A stretch of DNA of 64,000 nucleotides from JBATTK01 sp049670505 (GCA_049670505.1 JBATTK010000154.1:1-64000), one strand, 5' to 3'. Positions 33,134 to 42,213 are shown, numbered from the stretch's first letter. Program-made: numbers and translations. Notes: a model not told the origin generated them from the sequence alone.

Positions 33134-33209
33134 AGGACCATAGCATAAGTAGGTTAAGTTCATGGTAAGATTTGGGGAAAAAGGTAGGGGAGACCCTACC
33201 TTTTGTTTT
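33134..33209 (+). ncRNA. Candidate small RNA, copy 2
   Basis: Second copy of the element at 28365-28440. TACTTTTG (33125-33132), an exact TAnnTTTG box, precedes the 49-nt identical core (33134-33182). The terminator stem is GGTAGGG-GAGA-CCCTACC followed by TTTT. Compared with copy 1 an A-T pair has become G-C on both sides of the stem, and the tetraloop changed from GAAA to GAGA while staying GNRA. It lies upstream of ompW on the same strand, 285 bp before its ATG. Confidence 0.7.
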
Positions 33210-33462
33210 TACAATAGTATTCCGTCGAACCCTATCTCTCCACCCACTTTTATTTACAATAGGTTGTTCGATAATTCCCTTTTGCATATCACCCTTTCCG
33301 GTAGGTTTTGGCAAATTCGGCAAGTATACTTTGAAGCCGACAAAAATGTTTTCTCAAAAAATTACCCATTCCTTGTGCTCAGAAAAATCTTACGTATGAT
33401 CCAAGTCGTTTTTTATTCATTTAAGTATGACAAATATCATGTCCAACTGTTTTGTTGGTGAG

Positions 33463-33470
33463 TAAATTTG
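33463..33470 (+). promoter_or_regulatory. Candidate -7 box for the OmpW-like gene
   Basis: TAAATTTG, matching TAnnTTTG, 23 bp before the ATG at 33494. A small inverted repeat CCAAC/GTTGG (33443-33457) lies just upstream and could be an operator. Confidence 0.5.
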
Positions 33471-33493
33471 CGCGTAATTTAAAACCTTTTACA

Positions 33494-34147
33494 ATGAAAA
33501 AAACAGTGATTTCTGCGTTCGCATTACTATTGGGACTTTCCAACCTTGCCTACGCACAAGAAGAGTTGAACACTACGGATGATTTTAGCAAATGGCAAAT
33601 ACGTTTAAGGGGAATTGCGGTAGTACCTGATGAAAGTGCTACCATAGAAACCATTGGTGGGGATGCCGATATTTCGACCGCTATTGTACCAGAATTGGAT
33701 ATCACCTATTTTTTTACGGAAAACTGGTCGGCAGAGTTAATTTTGGCCACGGCAAAACACGATGTTGAAGCCATTGATACCGCCGCAGGGGATATTGATC
33801 TGGGTCACGTTTGGCTATTACCTCCCACCTTATTGGGTCAATACCACTTTACCGGAGGCGATTTTGTTCCCTACTTGGGAGCAGGTGTTAATCTTACACT
33901 TTTTTACGGCGTCGATGAAGGACCGGTTGCGGACGATGTAGATTACGATACGGCTGTCGGTTTTGCCTTTCAGGGTGGATTTGATTTTATGCTGGACGAC
34001 AAATGGTTCTTGAACCTGGATGTTAAAAAACTATTTTTAAGCACAGACGCTACCGTTAATGCTACGAGTGCTTTGGGAGCCACCGTAAATGCAGATGTAG
34101 ATATTAATCCATGGATCATTGGATTGGGAGTAGGTATCAAATTATAA
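33494..34147 (+). CDS. OmpW-family outer-membrane protein
   Basis: A 217-residue outer-membrane beta-barrel. Start at 33494 gives a clear signal peptide (MKKTVISAFALLLGLSNLAYAQ). Typical OmpW features are WQIRLRGIAVVPDE, the strand ELDITYFFTENWSAELILAT, LPPTLLGQYHF, and FVPYLGAGVNLTLFY. The family forms small eight-stranded barrels linked to uptake of hydrophobic compounds and stress. It is followed by a strong symmetric terminator. It sits downstream of small RNA copy 2, but has its own promoter-like box. Confidence 0.93.
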   Translation: MKKTVISAFALLLGLSNLAYAQEELNTTDDFSKWQIRLRGIAVVPDESATIETIGGDADISTAIVPELDITYFFTENWSAELILATAKHDVEAIDTAAGDIDLGHVWLLPPTLLGQYHFTGGDFVPYLGAGVNLTLFYGVDEGPVADDVDYDTAVGFAFQGGFDFMLDDKWFLNLDVKKLFLSTDATVNATSALGATVNADVDINPWIIGLGVGIKL

Positions 34148-34170
34148 CAAAACCTGTCCTTTCGCAACTA

Positions 34171-34203
34171 AAGCCGTTTGACATTCTTAATGTCAAACGG
34201 CTT
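34171..34203. terminator. Terminator after the OmpW-like gene
   Basis: A 15-bp perfect stem AAGCCGTTTGACATT with its complement around a CTT loop, 23 bp after the stop. The tail on the plus strand is only weakly T-rich. Confidence 0.75.
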
Positions 34204-34274
34204 TAGATTTTAGTTTAGCCCTATTAAGTTTAGATGCTAAGGCCTACAGTCATGCTACAGCATTCCAAAACCAA

Positions 34275-34310
34275 CAAAAAAACCCTTTCCAAAGAATGAA
34301 AAGGGTTTTG
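34275..34310 (-). terminator. Terminator after rpmA
   Basis: On the minus strand AAAACCCTTTTC, a short loop, GAAAGGGTTTTTTT-type stem and T run, about 20 bp after the rpmA stop. Confidence 0.8.
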
Positions 34311-34327
34311 TTACTTCTAAAAAAGTA

Positions 34328-34588
34328 TTATACCTCAAAAGGTTCTATGGAAACATAGGATTTTCCACCGGCCTTCTTTTCGAACTTAACAAGGCCATCT
34401 ACTTTTGCGTGTAATGTATGGTCTTTTCCAGCATATACATGCTCTCCCGGATTGTGCTTGGTACCACGTTGTCTAACAATAATGTTCCCAGCAATGGCAG
34501 CTTGGCCTCCAAAAATCTTAACCCCTAAGCGTTTTGATTCCGATTCCCTACCGTTCTTTGAACTACCTACACCTTTTTTATGTGCCAT
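34328..34588 (-). CDS. rpmA: 50S ribosomal protein L27
   Basis: An 86-residue ribosomal protein with the family start AHKKGVGSSKNGRESESKRLGVK and the segment IIVRQRGTKHNPGEHVYAGKDHTLHAKVDG. The N-terminus reaches toward the peptidyl-transferase centre. It begins directly with Met-Ala-His-Lys, without the cleaved leader found in Firmicutes. It lies 22 bp behind rplU on the same strand, the usual rplU-rpmA order. Confidence 0.98.
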   Translation of the reverse strand: MAHKKGVGSSKNGRESESKRLGVKIFGGQAAIAGNIIVRQRGTKHNPGEHVYAGKDHTLHAKVDGLVKFEKKAGGKSYVSIEPFEV

Positions 34589-34610
34589 GGATGTATATTT
34601 TAATTCTTGT

Positions 34611-35210
34611 TTATTTGCTTAAAGCAGCAATTAAATCGGCCTTTTTCATTGAGGAAATCCCTTCGATTCCTTTGGCCTTTGCCATTTCCTTTAATTCCGC
34701 TACCGTGTTCTTGCTTAAGTCCGTGGTAGTTTCCGTCGTTGTTTTTTTGGATGCTGCTTTTTTAGGTGCAGCCTTTGCTTTCTCAGGTGCTGCAACTTTA
34801 GGTGCGGCCTTGGCCTCCTTCGGTGCTTCAACCTTAGCTGCTGGCTTGGCTTTTGGCGCTTCCTTTTTAGCCGATTCCTTTACAGCTTTTTTGGCTCCGG
34901 ATGCAACAATACTTTCAATAACGATTTCCGTTAAATACTGACGGTGGCCATTTTTCTTTCGGTATCCTTTACGCCTTTTCTTTTTAAAGACGATTACTTT
35001 ATCACCCTTAAGGTGCTTAACGACTTTGGCCTCAACAGCCGCGCCGTCTATAGCTGGGGCGCCAACGGTGATGTTCTTTCCGTCATCCAACAAAAGTACG
35101 TTGTCAAAAGTTACCTTTTTTCCTTCTTCTGTCCGTAAACGATGAACATACACTTTTTGGTCTTTTGCAACTTTGAATTGCTGCCCTGCCATCTCTACAA
35201 TTGCATACAT
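34611..35210 (-). CDS. rplU: 50S ribosomal protein L21 with C-terminal extension
   Basis: A 199-residue protein. Residues 1-101 are a normal L21 (MYAIVEMAGQQFKVAKDQ, then GDKVIVFKKKRRKGYRKKNGHRQ), which is usually about 103 residues alone. After it comes a low-complexity Ala/Lys/Pro linker (about 105-160) and a C-terminal helix-extension-helix domain (TVAELKEMAKAKGIEGISS, then KKADLIAALSK) resembling SAP/Rho-N/LEM-type nucleic-acid binders. The extension seems intact, not a frameshift. It could reach RNA or DNA near the ribosome surface. Confidence 0.95.
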   Translation of the reverse strand: MYAIVEMAGQQFKVAKDQKVYVHRLRTEEGKKVTFDNVLLLDDGKNITVGAPAIDGAAVEAKVVKHLKGDKVIVFKKKRRKGYRKKNGHRQYLTEIVIESIVASGAKKAVKESAKKEAPKAKPAAKVEAPKEAKAAPKVAAPEKAKAAPKKAASKKTTTETTTDLSKNTVAELKEMAKAKGIEGISSMKKADLIAALSK

Positions 35211-35309
35211 AGCGTGTATATTATTATTATTTCTTTATTACGCCCTTTGCTTTAGGCGGGTGCAAATATAACGCTAAATCATTAATCCACAAGTAATTTT
35301 TAAGGGAAA

Positions 35310-35765
35310 TTAAACCGATTTCTTTTTAAGATTGTTAGAGGTCTTGAACAACTGCATAAAAGATAGGGTGAGCACCAAGGTCGTTGCAAAACCCATGATA
35401 GCTACGGTGAAAAAAACAATCCCCTCAAAATTCTTAAAATCCTTAAAAAAAACAGAAGAGAGCTTCTCCAAAAATCCTTCATTTATTTCAGTGGAATAGA
35501 AGGCAAAAAAAATGGTGAAAATAAGTGTTGCCAGAAAACCGGTAGTTATTCCAGCTTTGAACCCTACCCCATAGTTAAATTTTTCTTTTTCCTGGAGCCT
35601 CAAATACTTTATGGTCTCATAAATGCCAAAACCGGTAATGACCCCATTGAAAAGACTATAAAAAACGTTGGTATGTAGCCCAAACAAGGACAAGATCAAA
35701 AAATATGCGATTAGACAACCACTGGTAACTATCCCAAACCGAATGGGTAGTGCAAATCTTTTCAT
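35310..35765 (-). CDS. DUF4199 membrane protein
   Basis: A 151-residue inner-membrane protein with four hydrophobic segments (about 9-29, 34-51, 67-91, 116-138). Family features of DUF4199 include FGIYETIKYLR and FNYGVGFKAGITTGFLATLIFTIFFAFY. Members are common in Bacteroidetes and of unknown function. It stands between rplU and the M16 peptidase pair, transcribed on the minus strand. Confidence 0.85.
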   Translation of the reverse strand: MKRFALPIRFGIVTSGCLIAYFLILSLFGLHTNVFYSLFNGVITGFGIYETIKYLRLQEKEKFNYGVGFKAGITTGFLATLIFTIFFAFYSTEINEGFLEKLSSVFFKDFKNFEGIVFFTVAIMGFATTLVLTLSFMQLFKTSNNLKKKSV

Positions 35766-35939
35766 TTCATTAAAGTTTTCTGGTTACGCCCTTTAAATTA
35801 TTGATTATTGATCAATAATCCTATAAAATCTTGTTAAAGAACTACGGACTTTCTTACGGATTTATGAAAAAAATTATATTCGCGTAACATTCCATGGCTA
35901 TTGTATACCAATAGTAAATTAACGAAACACCCAATAAGA

Positions 35940-37265
35940 ATGAAAAAAAAAATACTTTCGGCTATAGCACTACTTTCCATAGCAATGGCCGTACAAGCCC
36001 AAGAAGTGGCTTACGAGGAGTATAATCTGGACAATGGGCTCCACGTAATACTTCACCAGGACAATACCGCTCCCATAGTGGTAACCTCTATTTCCTATCA
36101 TGTTGGCGCTAAAGATGAAAATCCCGAACGCACCGGTTTTGCACACTTTTTTGAGCACCTCCTTTTTGAGGGAACAAAAAATGTAGGACGTGGAGAGTGG
36201 GATAAAATTGTATCCTCCAAAGGAGGTGCAAACAACGCCACCACCAATGACGACCGCACCTATTATTACGAAGTTTTCCCCTCGAACGCCTTGGAAACCG
36301 GACTCTGGTTGGAGTCCGAACGGTTATTACATCCGGTAATTGAACAGGTTGGTGTAGATACCCAAAACGAGGTAGTAAAAGAGGAGAAAAGGCTTAGGGT
36401 GGATAACAGACCCTACGGAAACATTTTGGCAGAGGTTAAAAAGAATCTATTTACCAAACATCCTTATCGATGGACTACCATTGGCTCCCTGGAGCATCTA
36501 GATGCGGCCACCTTGGATGAGTTTATCGCCTTTAATAAGAAATTCTACGTTCCTAACAACGCGGTATTGATCGTTGCAGGAGATTTGGATATCGATAAGA
36601 CAAAAAAGATGATCCAAGATTATTTTGGGCCCATTCCAAAAGGGGAAGAAATCGCAAGAAGTTTTCCTAAGGAAGAACCGATTACGGAGGAATTCAAGGC
36701 CAAAGCATATGATGCGAACATACAGATACCCGCTATTGTTGCATGTTACAGAACACCTTCATTTAAAACAAGGGAGGCTAGGGTATTGGATATGATTTCC
36801 ACTTATTTAAGCGGGGGCAATAGCTCAAAACTGTATAAAAAATTAGTGGACGACAAAAAAATGGCCTTAGCGGTACAGGCAGTTAATCTAAGTCAGGAAG
36901 ATTATGGCATGTACGCCTTGTTCGCCCTTCCCTTGGGAGAAACAACTTTGGATGCGCTGGTAAAGGAATTTGACGAAGAAATCCTAAAACTTCAAACAGA
37001 ACTGATATCCGAAAAGGACCATCAAAAATTATTGAACCAATTCGAAAATCAATTCGTGAATGCAAATTCAACCTTGGAAGGTATTGCCGGTTCATTGGCA
37101 AACTACTATTTGTTATACGGCGACACTAACCTGATCAATACTGAAATTGATCTGTACAGATCAATTACGAGGGAAGAAATCCAAGCGGTCGCCAAAAAGT
37201 ATCTAGGCACCCACCAACGGCTATTATTAGAATACCTGCCAGAAGACAAAAAAGAAAACCAATAA
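35940..37265 (+). CDS. M16 family zinc metallopeptidase (catalytic partner)
   Basis: A 441-residue exported peptidase. Start at 35940 gives a signal peptide (MKKKILSAIALLSIAMAVQAQ). The inverted zinc motif HxxEH is present as FAHFFEHLLFEG (about 67-78), with the downstream Glu in the expected position (NEVVKEEKRL, about 150). The C-terminal M16_C domain follows. Periplasmic M16 peptidases usually work as dimers or with a non-catalytic partner; the next gene supplies one. The likely role is peptide degradation in the periplasm. Confidence 0.93.
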   Translation: MKKKILSAIALLSIAMAVQAQEVAYEEYNLDNGLHVILHQDNTAPIVVTSISYHVGAKDENPERTGFAHFFEHLLFEGTKNVGRGEWDKIVSSKGGANNATTNDDRTYYYEVFPSNALETGLWLESERLLHPVIEQVGVDTQNEVVKEEKRLRVDNRPYGNILAEVKKNLFTKHPYRWTTIGSLEHLDAATLDEFIAFNKKFYVPNNAVLIVAGDLDIDKTKKMIQDYFGPIPKGEEIARSFPKEEPITEEFKAKAYDANIQIPAIVACYRTPSFKTREARVLDMISTYLSGGNSSKLYKKLVDDKKMALAVQAVNLSQEDYGMYALFALPLGETTLDALVKEFDEEILKLQTELISEKDHQKLLNQFENQFVNANSTLEGIAGSLANYYLLYGDTNLINTEIDLYRSITREEIQAVAKKYLGTHQRLLLEYLPEDKKENQ

Positions 37266-37406
37266 GATGAAACGAACATTAATAAATTTTAAAAATTTCT
37301 TCACAAAAAGTAATGTTTAAAATTTTTAATGCGAGAGCGTAGCGGTTACATACGTTCTCAATTTTTTAATTGATTCATTATCAATAAATTAAAAAGATTT
37401 AAACGT

Positions 37407-39470
37407 ATGAAAAAAATAGTTTTTAGTTTATTTTTCTTGGTCGCATTTTCCATAAATGCACAGATAGATAGAAGCAAGGAGCCCCAAACAGGACCGGTTC
37501 CGGAAATTAATTTAGGAGAATCCCGATCATTTGAATTAGAAAATGGCCTAAAGGTCATTGTGGTAGAAAACCACAAGTTGCCTCGGGTGTCTTACACCTT
37601 AACATTGGACAATCCCCCTGTCTTTGAAGGAGAAAAAGCTGGCGTTGCCCAATTAATGGGCAGCCTTTTGGGCAAAGGTTCTACCCATATAGAAAAAGAT
37701 GCTTTCAATGAGGAGGTAGACTACATGGGCGCTACTATCAATTTTAATGCATCGGGAGCCTTTGCCAGAGGCTTGTCCAAATATTCCAAACGCATATTGG
37801 AGCTTCTCTCCGATGCTGCATTAAACCCTAATTTTACACAAGAAGAATTTGAGAAAGAGCGTAATATTTTATTGGATGGACTAAAATCCAATGAAAAGAG
37901 CGTTGCCGATGCGGCCAGAAGGGTAGAAAGTGCATTGGCATATGGCCCAAACCATCCTTACGGGGAGTTCGTTTCCCAAGAAAGCGTAAACAATGTGAAT
38001 TTGGAAGACATAACTTCTCACTACCGCAATTACTTTGTGCCGAAGAATGCATACTTGGCCATTGTAGGGGATGTTGATTTCGAAACCATCAAAAAGGATG
38101 TTACCACCCTTTTTGTGCTTTGGAGGAAGGCCAGTCCACCGGTTATTTCTCTTGTAAAAACCAATGATGCCCAATATACCCAGATTAATTTTGTGGATAT
38201 GCCGAATGCGGTACAATCCGAAATCTCCGTACAGAATCTGGTCGATTTAAAAATGACCGATGCGGATTACTTCCCTGCCTTATTGGCGAACAAGGTACTA
38301 GGAGGAAGTTTTCGCAGCTATTTAAATGGGAGCCTACGAGAGGACAAAGGCTACACCTATGGCGCCAGATCAAATATTGGGGCAGACAGGTACGCATCAA
38401 GGTTTAGGGCAAGCGCCAGTGTTAGAAATGCGGTAACGGACAGTGCTGTGGTAGTTTTTCTTGATCAACTGAAAAGAATACGGGACGAAGAAATAGACCC
38501 ACAGGAAATGACCATAGCCAAAGCCGAATACGTTGGAGAATTTGTCATGGCCCTGGAAGACCCACAAACAATAGCAGGGTATACCTTAAATATTCTTACG
38601 GAAAACCTACCAAAGGATTTTTATACCACCTATTTAGAAAAAATCAATGCGGTTACCCCCGAACAGGCACAAAAAGCCGCCCAAAAATATATTAGTCTAA
38701 ACAATGCCCGCATAGTGGTTACGGGGAAAGGGAGTGAAGTTTTGGAAAACCTGGAAAAAGTTTCCCTTAACGGAAAGACCATACCTGTAAAATATTATGA
38801 TAAGTATGCCAATGCGATCGAAAAACCCGATTATAACGCTGCCATCCCCGAAGGTATTACGGTACAATCCATTTTGGAAAAATATATAACGGCTATTGGG
38901 GGCAAAAGTAAATTGGAAGGGGTTGAATCCTTTGCGCTATTGGCCGAGGCCGAAATTCAAGGCACAAAATTGGAACTGGATGTGAAGCGAACTTCCAAAG
39001 ACCAGTTTATGCAAGATATAAAAGTAATGGGCAACTCCATGCAAAAGCAGGTGCTAGATGGGGATAAGGGGTATATGATCGCACAAGGACAACGAAAAGA
39101 TCTTGGAGAGGAAGAACTTAAAAAGGTGAAGGAAGAATCCGCACCTTTCCCGGAACTAAACTATTTGAGCAGCGATATCGTCTTGGAGGGTATAGAAGAT
39201 ATCAATGGCAAAAAGGCCTATAAGCTAAAAATATCAGAGGAAAAATCTTCTTTTTATGATGTTGAAACAGGAATAAAATTACAAGAGACCACCGCTCAGG
39301 AAGCTCAAGGACAACAAATCATAAGCACAATCAACTATGGGGATTACAAGGAAGTTTCGGGAATATTGTTCCCATTTTTGTTATCACAAACGGTAGGACC
39401 TCAAAAATTTGACTTCATTGTAAAGGAAATAAAGGTAAACGAAGGGGTTTCGGATACGGATTTTGATTAA
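37407..39470 (+). CDS. M16 family protein without zinc motif (non-catalytic partner) with extra C-terminal domain
   Basis: A 687-residue exported protein (signal peptide MKKIVFSLFFLVAFSINAQ). It has the M16 fold, but where HxxEH should be it reads GVAQLMGSLLGKG, so it cannot bind zinc there. The M16_C domain includes GGSFRSYLNGSLREDKGYTYGA, the R/Y substrate-binding pair typical of the partner subunit. After about residue 480 there is an additional lipoprotein-carrier-like domain (AIGGKSKLEGVESFALLAEAEI). It follows the catalytic gene by 141 bp on the same strand. A strong terminator ends the unit. Confidence 0.92.
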   Translation: MKKIVFSLFFLVAFSINAQIDRSKEPQTGPVPEINLGESRSFELENGLKVIVVENHKLPRVSYTLTLDNPPVFEGEKAGVAQLMGSLLGKGSTHIEKDAFNEEVDYMGATINFNASGAFARGLSKYSKRILELLSDAALNPNFTQEEFEKERNILLDGLKSNEKSVADAARRVESALAYGPNHPYGEFVSQESVNNVNLEDITSHYRNYFVPKNAYLAIVGDVDFETIKKDVTTLFVLWRKASPPVISLVKTNDAQYTQINFVDMPNAVQSEISVQNLVDLKMTDADYFPALLANKVLGGSFRSYLNGSLREDKGYTYGARSNIGADRYASRFRASASVRNAVTDSAVVVFLDQLKRIRDEEIDPQEMTIAKAEYVGEFVMALEDPQTIAGYTLNILTENLPKDFYTTYLEKINAVTPEQAQKAAQKYISLNNARIVVTGKGSEVLENLEKVSLNGKTIPVKYYDKYANAIEKPDYNAAIPEGITVQSILEKYITAIGGKSKLEGVESFALLAEAEIQGTKLELDVKRTSKDQFMQDIKVMGNSMQKQVLDGDKGYMIAQGQRKDLGEEELKKVKEESAPFPELNYLSSDIVLEGIEDINGKKAYKLKISEEKSSFYDVETGIKLQETTAQEAQGQQIISTINYGDYKEVSGILFPFLLSQTVGPQKFDFIVKEIKVNEGVSDTDFD

Positions 39471-39497
39471 ATAAACAAAGGAATCTTAATTTTCAAG

Positions 39498-39560
39498 ATC
39501 CCATCGGATAGTCGAGGAAATAAAAAATACCTTGATTCTATCCGATGGGATTCTTTTTTT
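39498..39560 (+). terminator. Terminator after the M16 pair
   Basis: 13-bp inverted repeat ATCCCATCGGATA (39498-39510) with its complement at 39539-39551, followed by TCTTTTTTT. The 28-bp loop is unusually long. Confidence 0.8.
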
Positions 39561-39586
39561 ATATGGCCTTCTTTCTGGACAAGTTT

Positions 39587-40339
39587 TTATCCTATTTTTC
39601 GAATTTTGACTTCCCCCAAAACAATTCCTTTATCTACCTCCGGATTACCTTCAAAGTTAATCTCCGCTTCTCCAAATGAAGTGACTTTAAGTCGATCTGA
39701 AACATTTACTTTAAAATCACTTTCGCCATAGGCGGTTATCTTTGTAGCGTTATTTGTCATTCCCAAAGTATTGACCTCACTTTCGCCATAAGTAATATAC
39801 TTTTGATGATTCACCTCGCCGTTTTCGATTTCCAAATAACTCTCGCCATAAATTGTAGCCGTTAGATTTTTCAAGGTAAAGGAATTAAAATACACCTTGG
39901 ATTCACCATAAATGGTCAGGTTGAAATCTTTTTGTTCAATAGGACTCTCGCATCTAACCGTTTCTTCGCCTCGGACCGAAAGTTTGTTCAAGGTTTTATA
40001 GGTGATAGTAGCGGTGACCATCGTACCTCTGTAAATAGAACGTCTGCCTTTCCAATCCTCTTCCTTTATCCGCTCCGATCTGGTATTCATCTTGGCACCG
40101 TCCAAATAGATTCTCAGGGTTTTACCCTCTACTTTAATGTTTATTTTTTCAAAAGGTACTTCCGCATTTTCAATGACTACTGCTTCCTCGTTACCCTGTT
40201 GTAGGGTGACCTCTACATGCGGACTAACAATGATTTTCTCAAATGGTGCCACTGAAACCGTTTTCGATTGTGCCATGACATTGGGAATGCCGAAAATCAA
40301 TAAACTAAAAACGAGGGGCAAAAAGATTAGTTTTCTCAT
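39587..40339 (-). CDS. DUF2807 (head-GIN) exported beta-helix protein
   Basis: A 250-residue exported protein (signal peptide MRKLIFLPLVFSLLIFGIPNVMAQ). An N-terminal strand region (FEKIIVSPHVEVTLQQGNEEAVVIE) leads to a repeated beta-helical part in which YGES recurs four times (IYGESKVYF, IYGESYLEI, TYGESEVNT, AYGESDFKV) and ends with SFGEAEINF, at 20-24-residue steps. This matches DUF2807. The role is unknown; members are envelope proteins widespread in Bacteroidetes. It stands alone between the M16 pair and two transporters. Confidence 0.9.
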   Translation of the reverse strand: MRKLIFLPLVFSLLIFGIPNVMAQSKTVSVAPFEKIIVSPHVEVTLQQGNEEAVVIENAEVPFEKINIKVEGKTLRIYLDGAKMNTRSERIKEEDWKGRRSIYRGTMVTATITYKTLNKLSVRGEETVRCESPIEQKDFNLTIYGESKVYFNSFTLKNLTATIYGESYLEIENGEVNHQKYITYGESEVNTLGMTNNATKITAYGESDFKVNVSDRLKVTSFGEAEINFEGNPEVDKGIVLGEVKIRKIG

Positions 40340-40433
40340 GATGTTCTCTTTTAGATTTTTTACTACTATTTCATGTATTAGATTACTATAAAGAGTTCAC
40401 GGTGCTTCAATTGTTACAATTTACAAAGAAAAA

Positions 40434-41309
40434 TTAAGCGATTCCTTTCCGGGAATTGACCAAATAAACCCCGACCAGGACAATGCAGCCACCGATCAAT
40501 TGATAGGCATTTATTCTCTCACCGTCCAAAATCCCCCAGAAAACCGCGACCAGAGGTATGGTATAAGTAACGGAAGCCGCAAAAACAGGATTAGATATAT
40601 GGATAAGCTTATTGAAGAAAATATTGGCCAGAGCCGTACCAAATAATGCCAGTAAGAGCAGATAACCAAGGGCAGAATGCATCTGGGGGCTATCCGATAT
40701 CCGATTAAAAAAATCGGACGAGAACAACAATAGCAATGCGGGCAATACCGCTACCCCAAAACTTCCCGTTGTAACGGCCAATGGACTTAAATGTGAAAGT
40801 TGCTTTTTTACGATATTGATATTGAACGCATACCCAAGGGCTGACAGGATAATAAAAATAGCATACCAATAATTTTGATCGGGGTTAAACTCGGCCCCCG
40901 CGACAATAAGAGCCACCGTGCCCAATAATCCAATAAAAACTCCAAAAACCTGCCGCTTCAAGATAAGTATCCCAAAAAACAAAGCCCCTACCAAAGTCGT
41001 CAATAATGGCGCCGACGAATTGAAAATGGAGGTAATACCGCTGTCAATTTCGGTCTGTGCCAAAGCGAATAAAAATGGGGGAAAGAAAGAGCTTGGAAGT
41101 CCGGCCGCTAAAATCCATTTCCAATCCTTACGATTGATCTGTCGTAGACTTTTAAAACCTATGATAAAGAGAAAAACGGATGCAAATAAAATTCGAAGAC
41201 CTCCCAATTCCATTGGTGTAAGTCCTAGCAAGGCCTTTTTGATCAAAATAAAGGAAGATCCCCAGACAAAAGAGAGCACAATAAAATAAAACCACTTGTT
41301 ATTACCCAT
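40434..41309 (-). CDS. EamA/DMT-family transporter
   Basis: A 291-residue inner-membrane transporter with ten predicted helices in two EamA repeats (about 6-138 and 150-285). It has the family start WFYFIVLSFVWGSSFILIKKAL. Members export amino acids, metabolites or drugs; the substrate is unknown. It overlaps the end of a second, clearly homologous EamA gene by 8 bp, so the two form a tandem-duplicate operon. Confidence 0.92.
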   Translation of the reverse strand: MGNNKWFYFIVLSFVWGSSFILIKKALLGLTPMELGGLRILFASVFLFIIGFKSLRQINRKDWKWILAAGLPSSFFPPFLFALAQTEIDSGITSIFNSSAPLLTTLVGALFFGILILKRQVFGVFIGLLGTVALIVAGAEFNPDQNYWYAIFIILSALGYAFNINIVKKQLSHLSPLAVTTGSFGVAVLPALLLLFSSDFFNRISDSPQMHSALGYLLLLALFGTALANIFFNKLIHISNPVFAASVTYTIPLVAVFWGILDGERINAYQLIGGCIVLVGVYLVNSRKGIA

Positions 41310-42213
41310 GGGACGTGGCAGATTTGGAAATGCGCTTCCTTTGGCTCAGATTCACCACATATACCCCCAACAAAATAATAAGGGAGGACAATAGTTGCCA
41401 CAAGGTGAATTTTTCATTATCCAATACTCCCCAAAATACCCCTACAACTGGAATTAGATAGGTGACGGAAACAGAGAAAACAGGAGAGGAAATATGCACT
41501 AACTTATTGAACATTACTTTTGCAATACACGTACCGATAATACAAAGAATGACAATGTAACCGATAGAGCTCAGAAAAAATTCCCCTTGCACCACGTCCT
41601 TTTGGAACAAGCCGGAAAAAGGAAGCATTATGATTGCCGGAATTACCATAACGGAAAAATTACCTACTGCGATTCCCATGGGGGTGACACCGTGTAATTT
41701 ACTTTTAATGATATTGGCATTGGTAGCATAACATAAAGAAGCCAATATTACCAGAGCGGAATACCAATAGTTCTGATCAGGGTTAATAGAGGCCCCTAGG
41801 AAAATGAGTAGCGCTGCACCTAACAGACCAATGATGACCCCGATAACCTGATTCCTGGTAAAAAGGATGCTAAAAGCAAAATACCCTACAAAAATGGTGA
41901 AGAGAGGTACCAGGGAGTTTAGAATTGCCGCAATACTACTATCAATTTCAGTTTCTGCATAGGCAAACAGGAATACAGGTATGAAGCTTCCGACCATTCC
42001 GGAAATACCTAGCCATTTCCATTCTCGTTTGCTGATATTCCGAAGTGATTTAAACCCGATGATATATAGGAATACCGTTGCAAGAATAATACGGACAACA
42101 CCTAGCTGAATAGGCGTAAAACCTTCTAGGCCCTTTTTGATAAGGATATAGGAAGTTCCCCAGATAATGGACAAAATAATGAGGTAGAACCATTTTCTGT
42201 TCACATCGCTCAT
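41302..42213 (-). CDS. EamA/DMT-family transporter (paralogue)
   Basis: A 303-residue inner-membrane transporter, ten helices in two EamA repeats, starting WFYLIILSIIWGTSYILIKKGLEG. It is strongly similar along its length to the gene just downstream (shared GLRILFA/GVVRIILATVFLYIIGFKSLR, NPDQNYWY, and ISSPVFSVSVTYLIPVVGVFWG segments). It is the upstream member of the pair. The substrate is unknown. Confidence 0.92.
   Translation of the reverse strand: MSDVNRKWFYLIILSIIWGTSYILIKKGLEGFTPIQLGVVRIILATVFLYIIGFKSLRNISKREWKWLGISGMVGSFIPVFLFAYAETEIDSSIAAILNSLVPLFTIFVGYFAFSILFTRNQVIGVIIGLLGAALLIFLGASINPDQNYWYSALVILASLCYATNANIIKSKLHGVTPMGIAVGNFSVMVIPAIIMLPFSGLFQKDVVQGEFFLSSIGYIVILCIIGTCIAKVMFNKLVHISSPVFSVSVTYLIPVVGVFWGVLDNEKFTLWQLLSSLIILLGVYVVNLSQRKRISKSATSHG

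Noticed and set aside
33162..33461. 99-residue ORF starting inside small RNA copy 2
   Set aside because: In copy 1 the same ATG gives only eight codons because of a 1-nt difference, while the RNA core and terminator stem are kept. The frame is not conserved and runs through a terminator.
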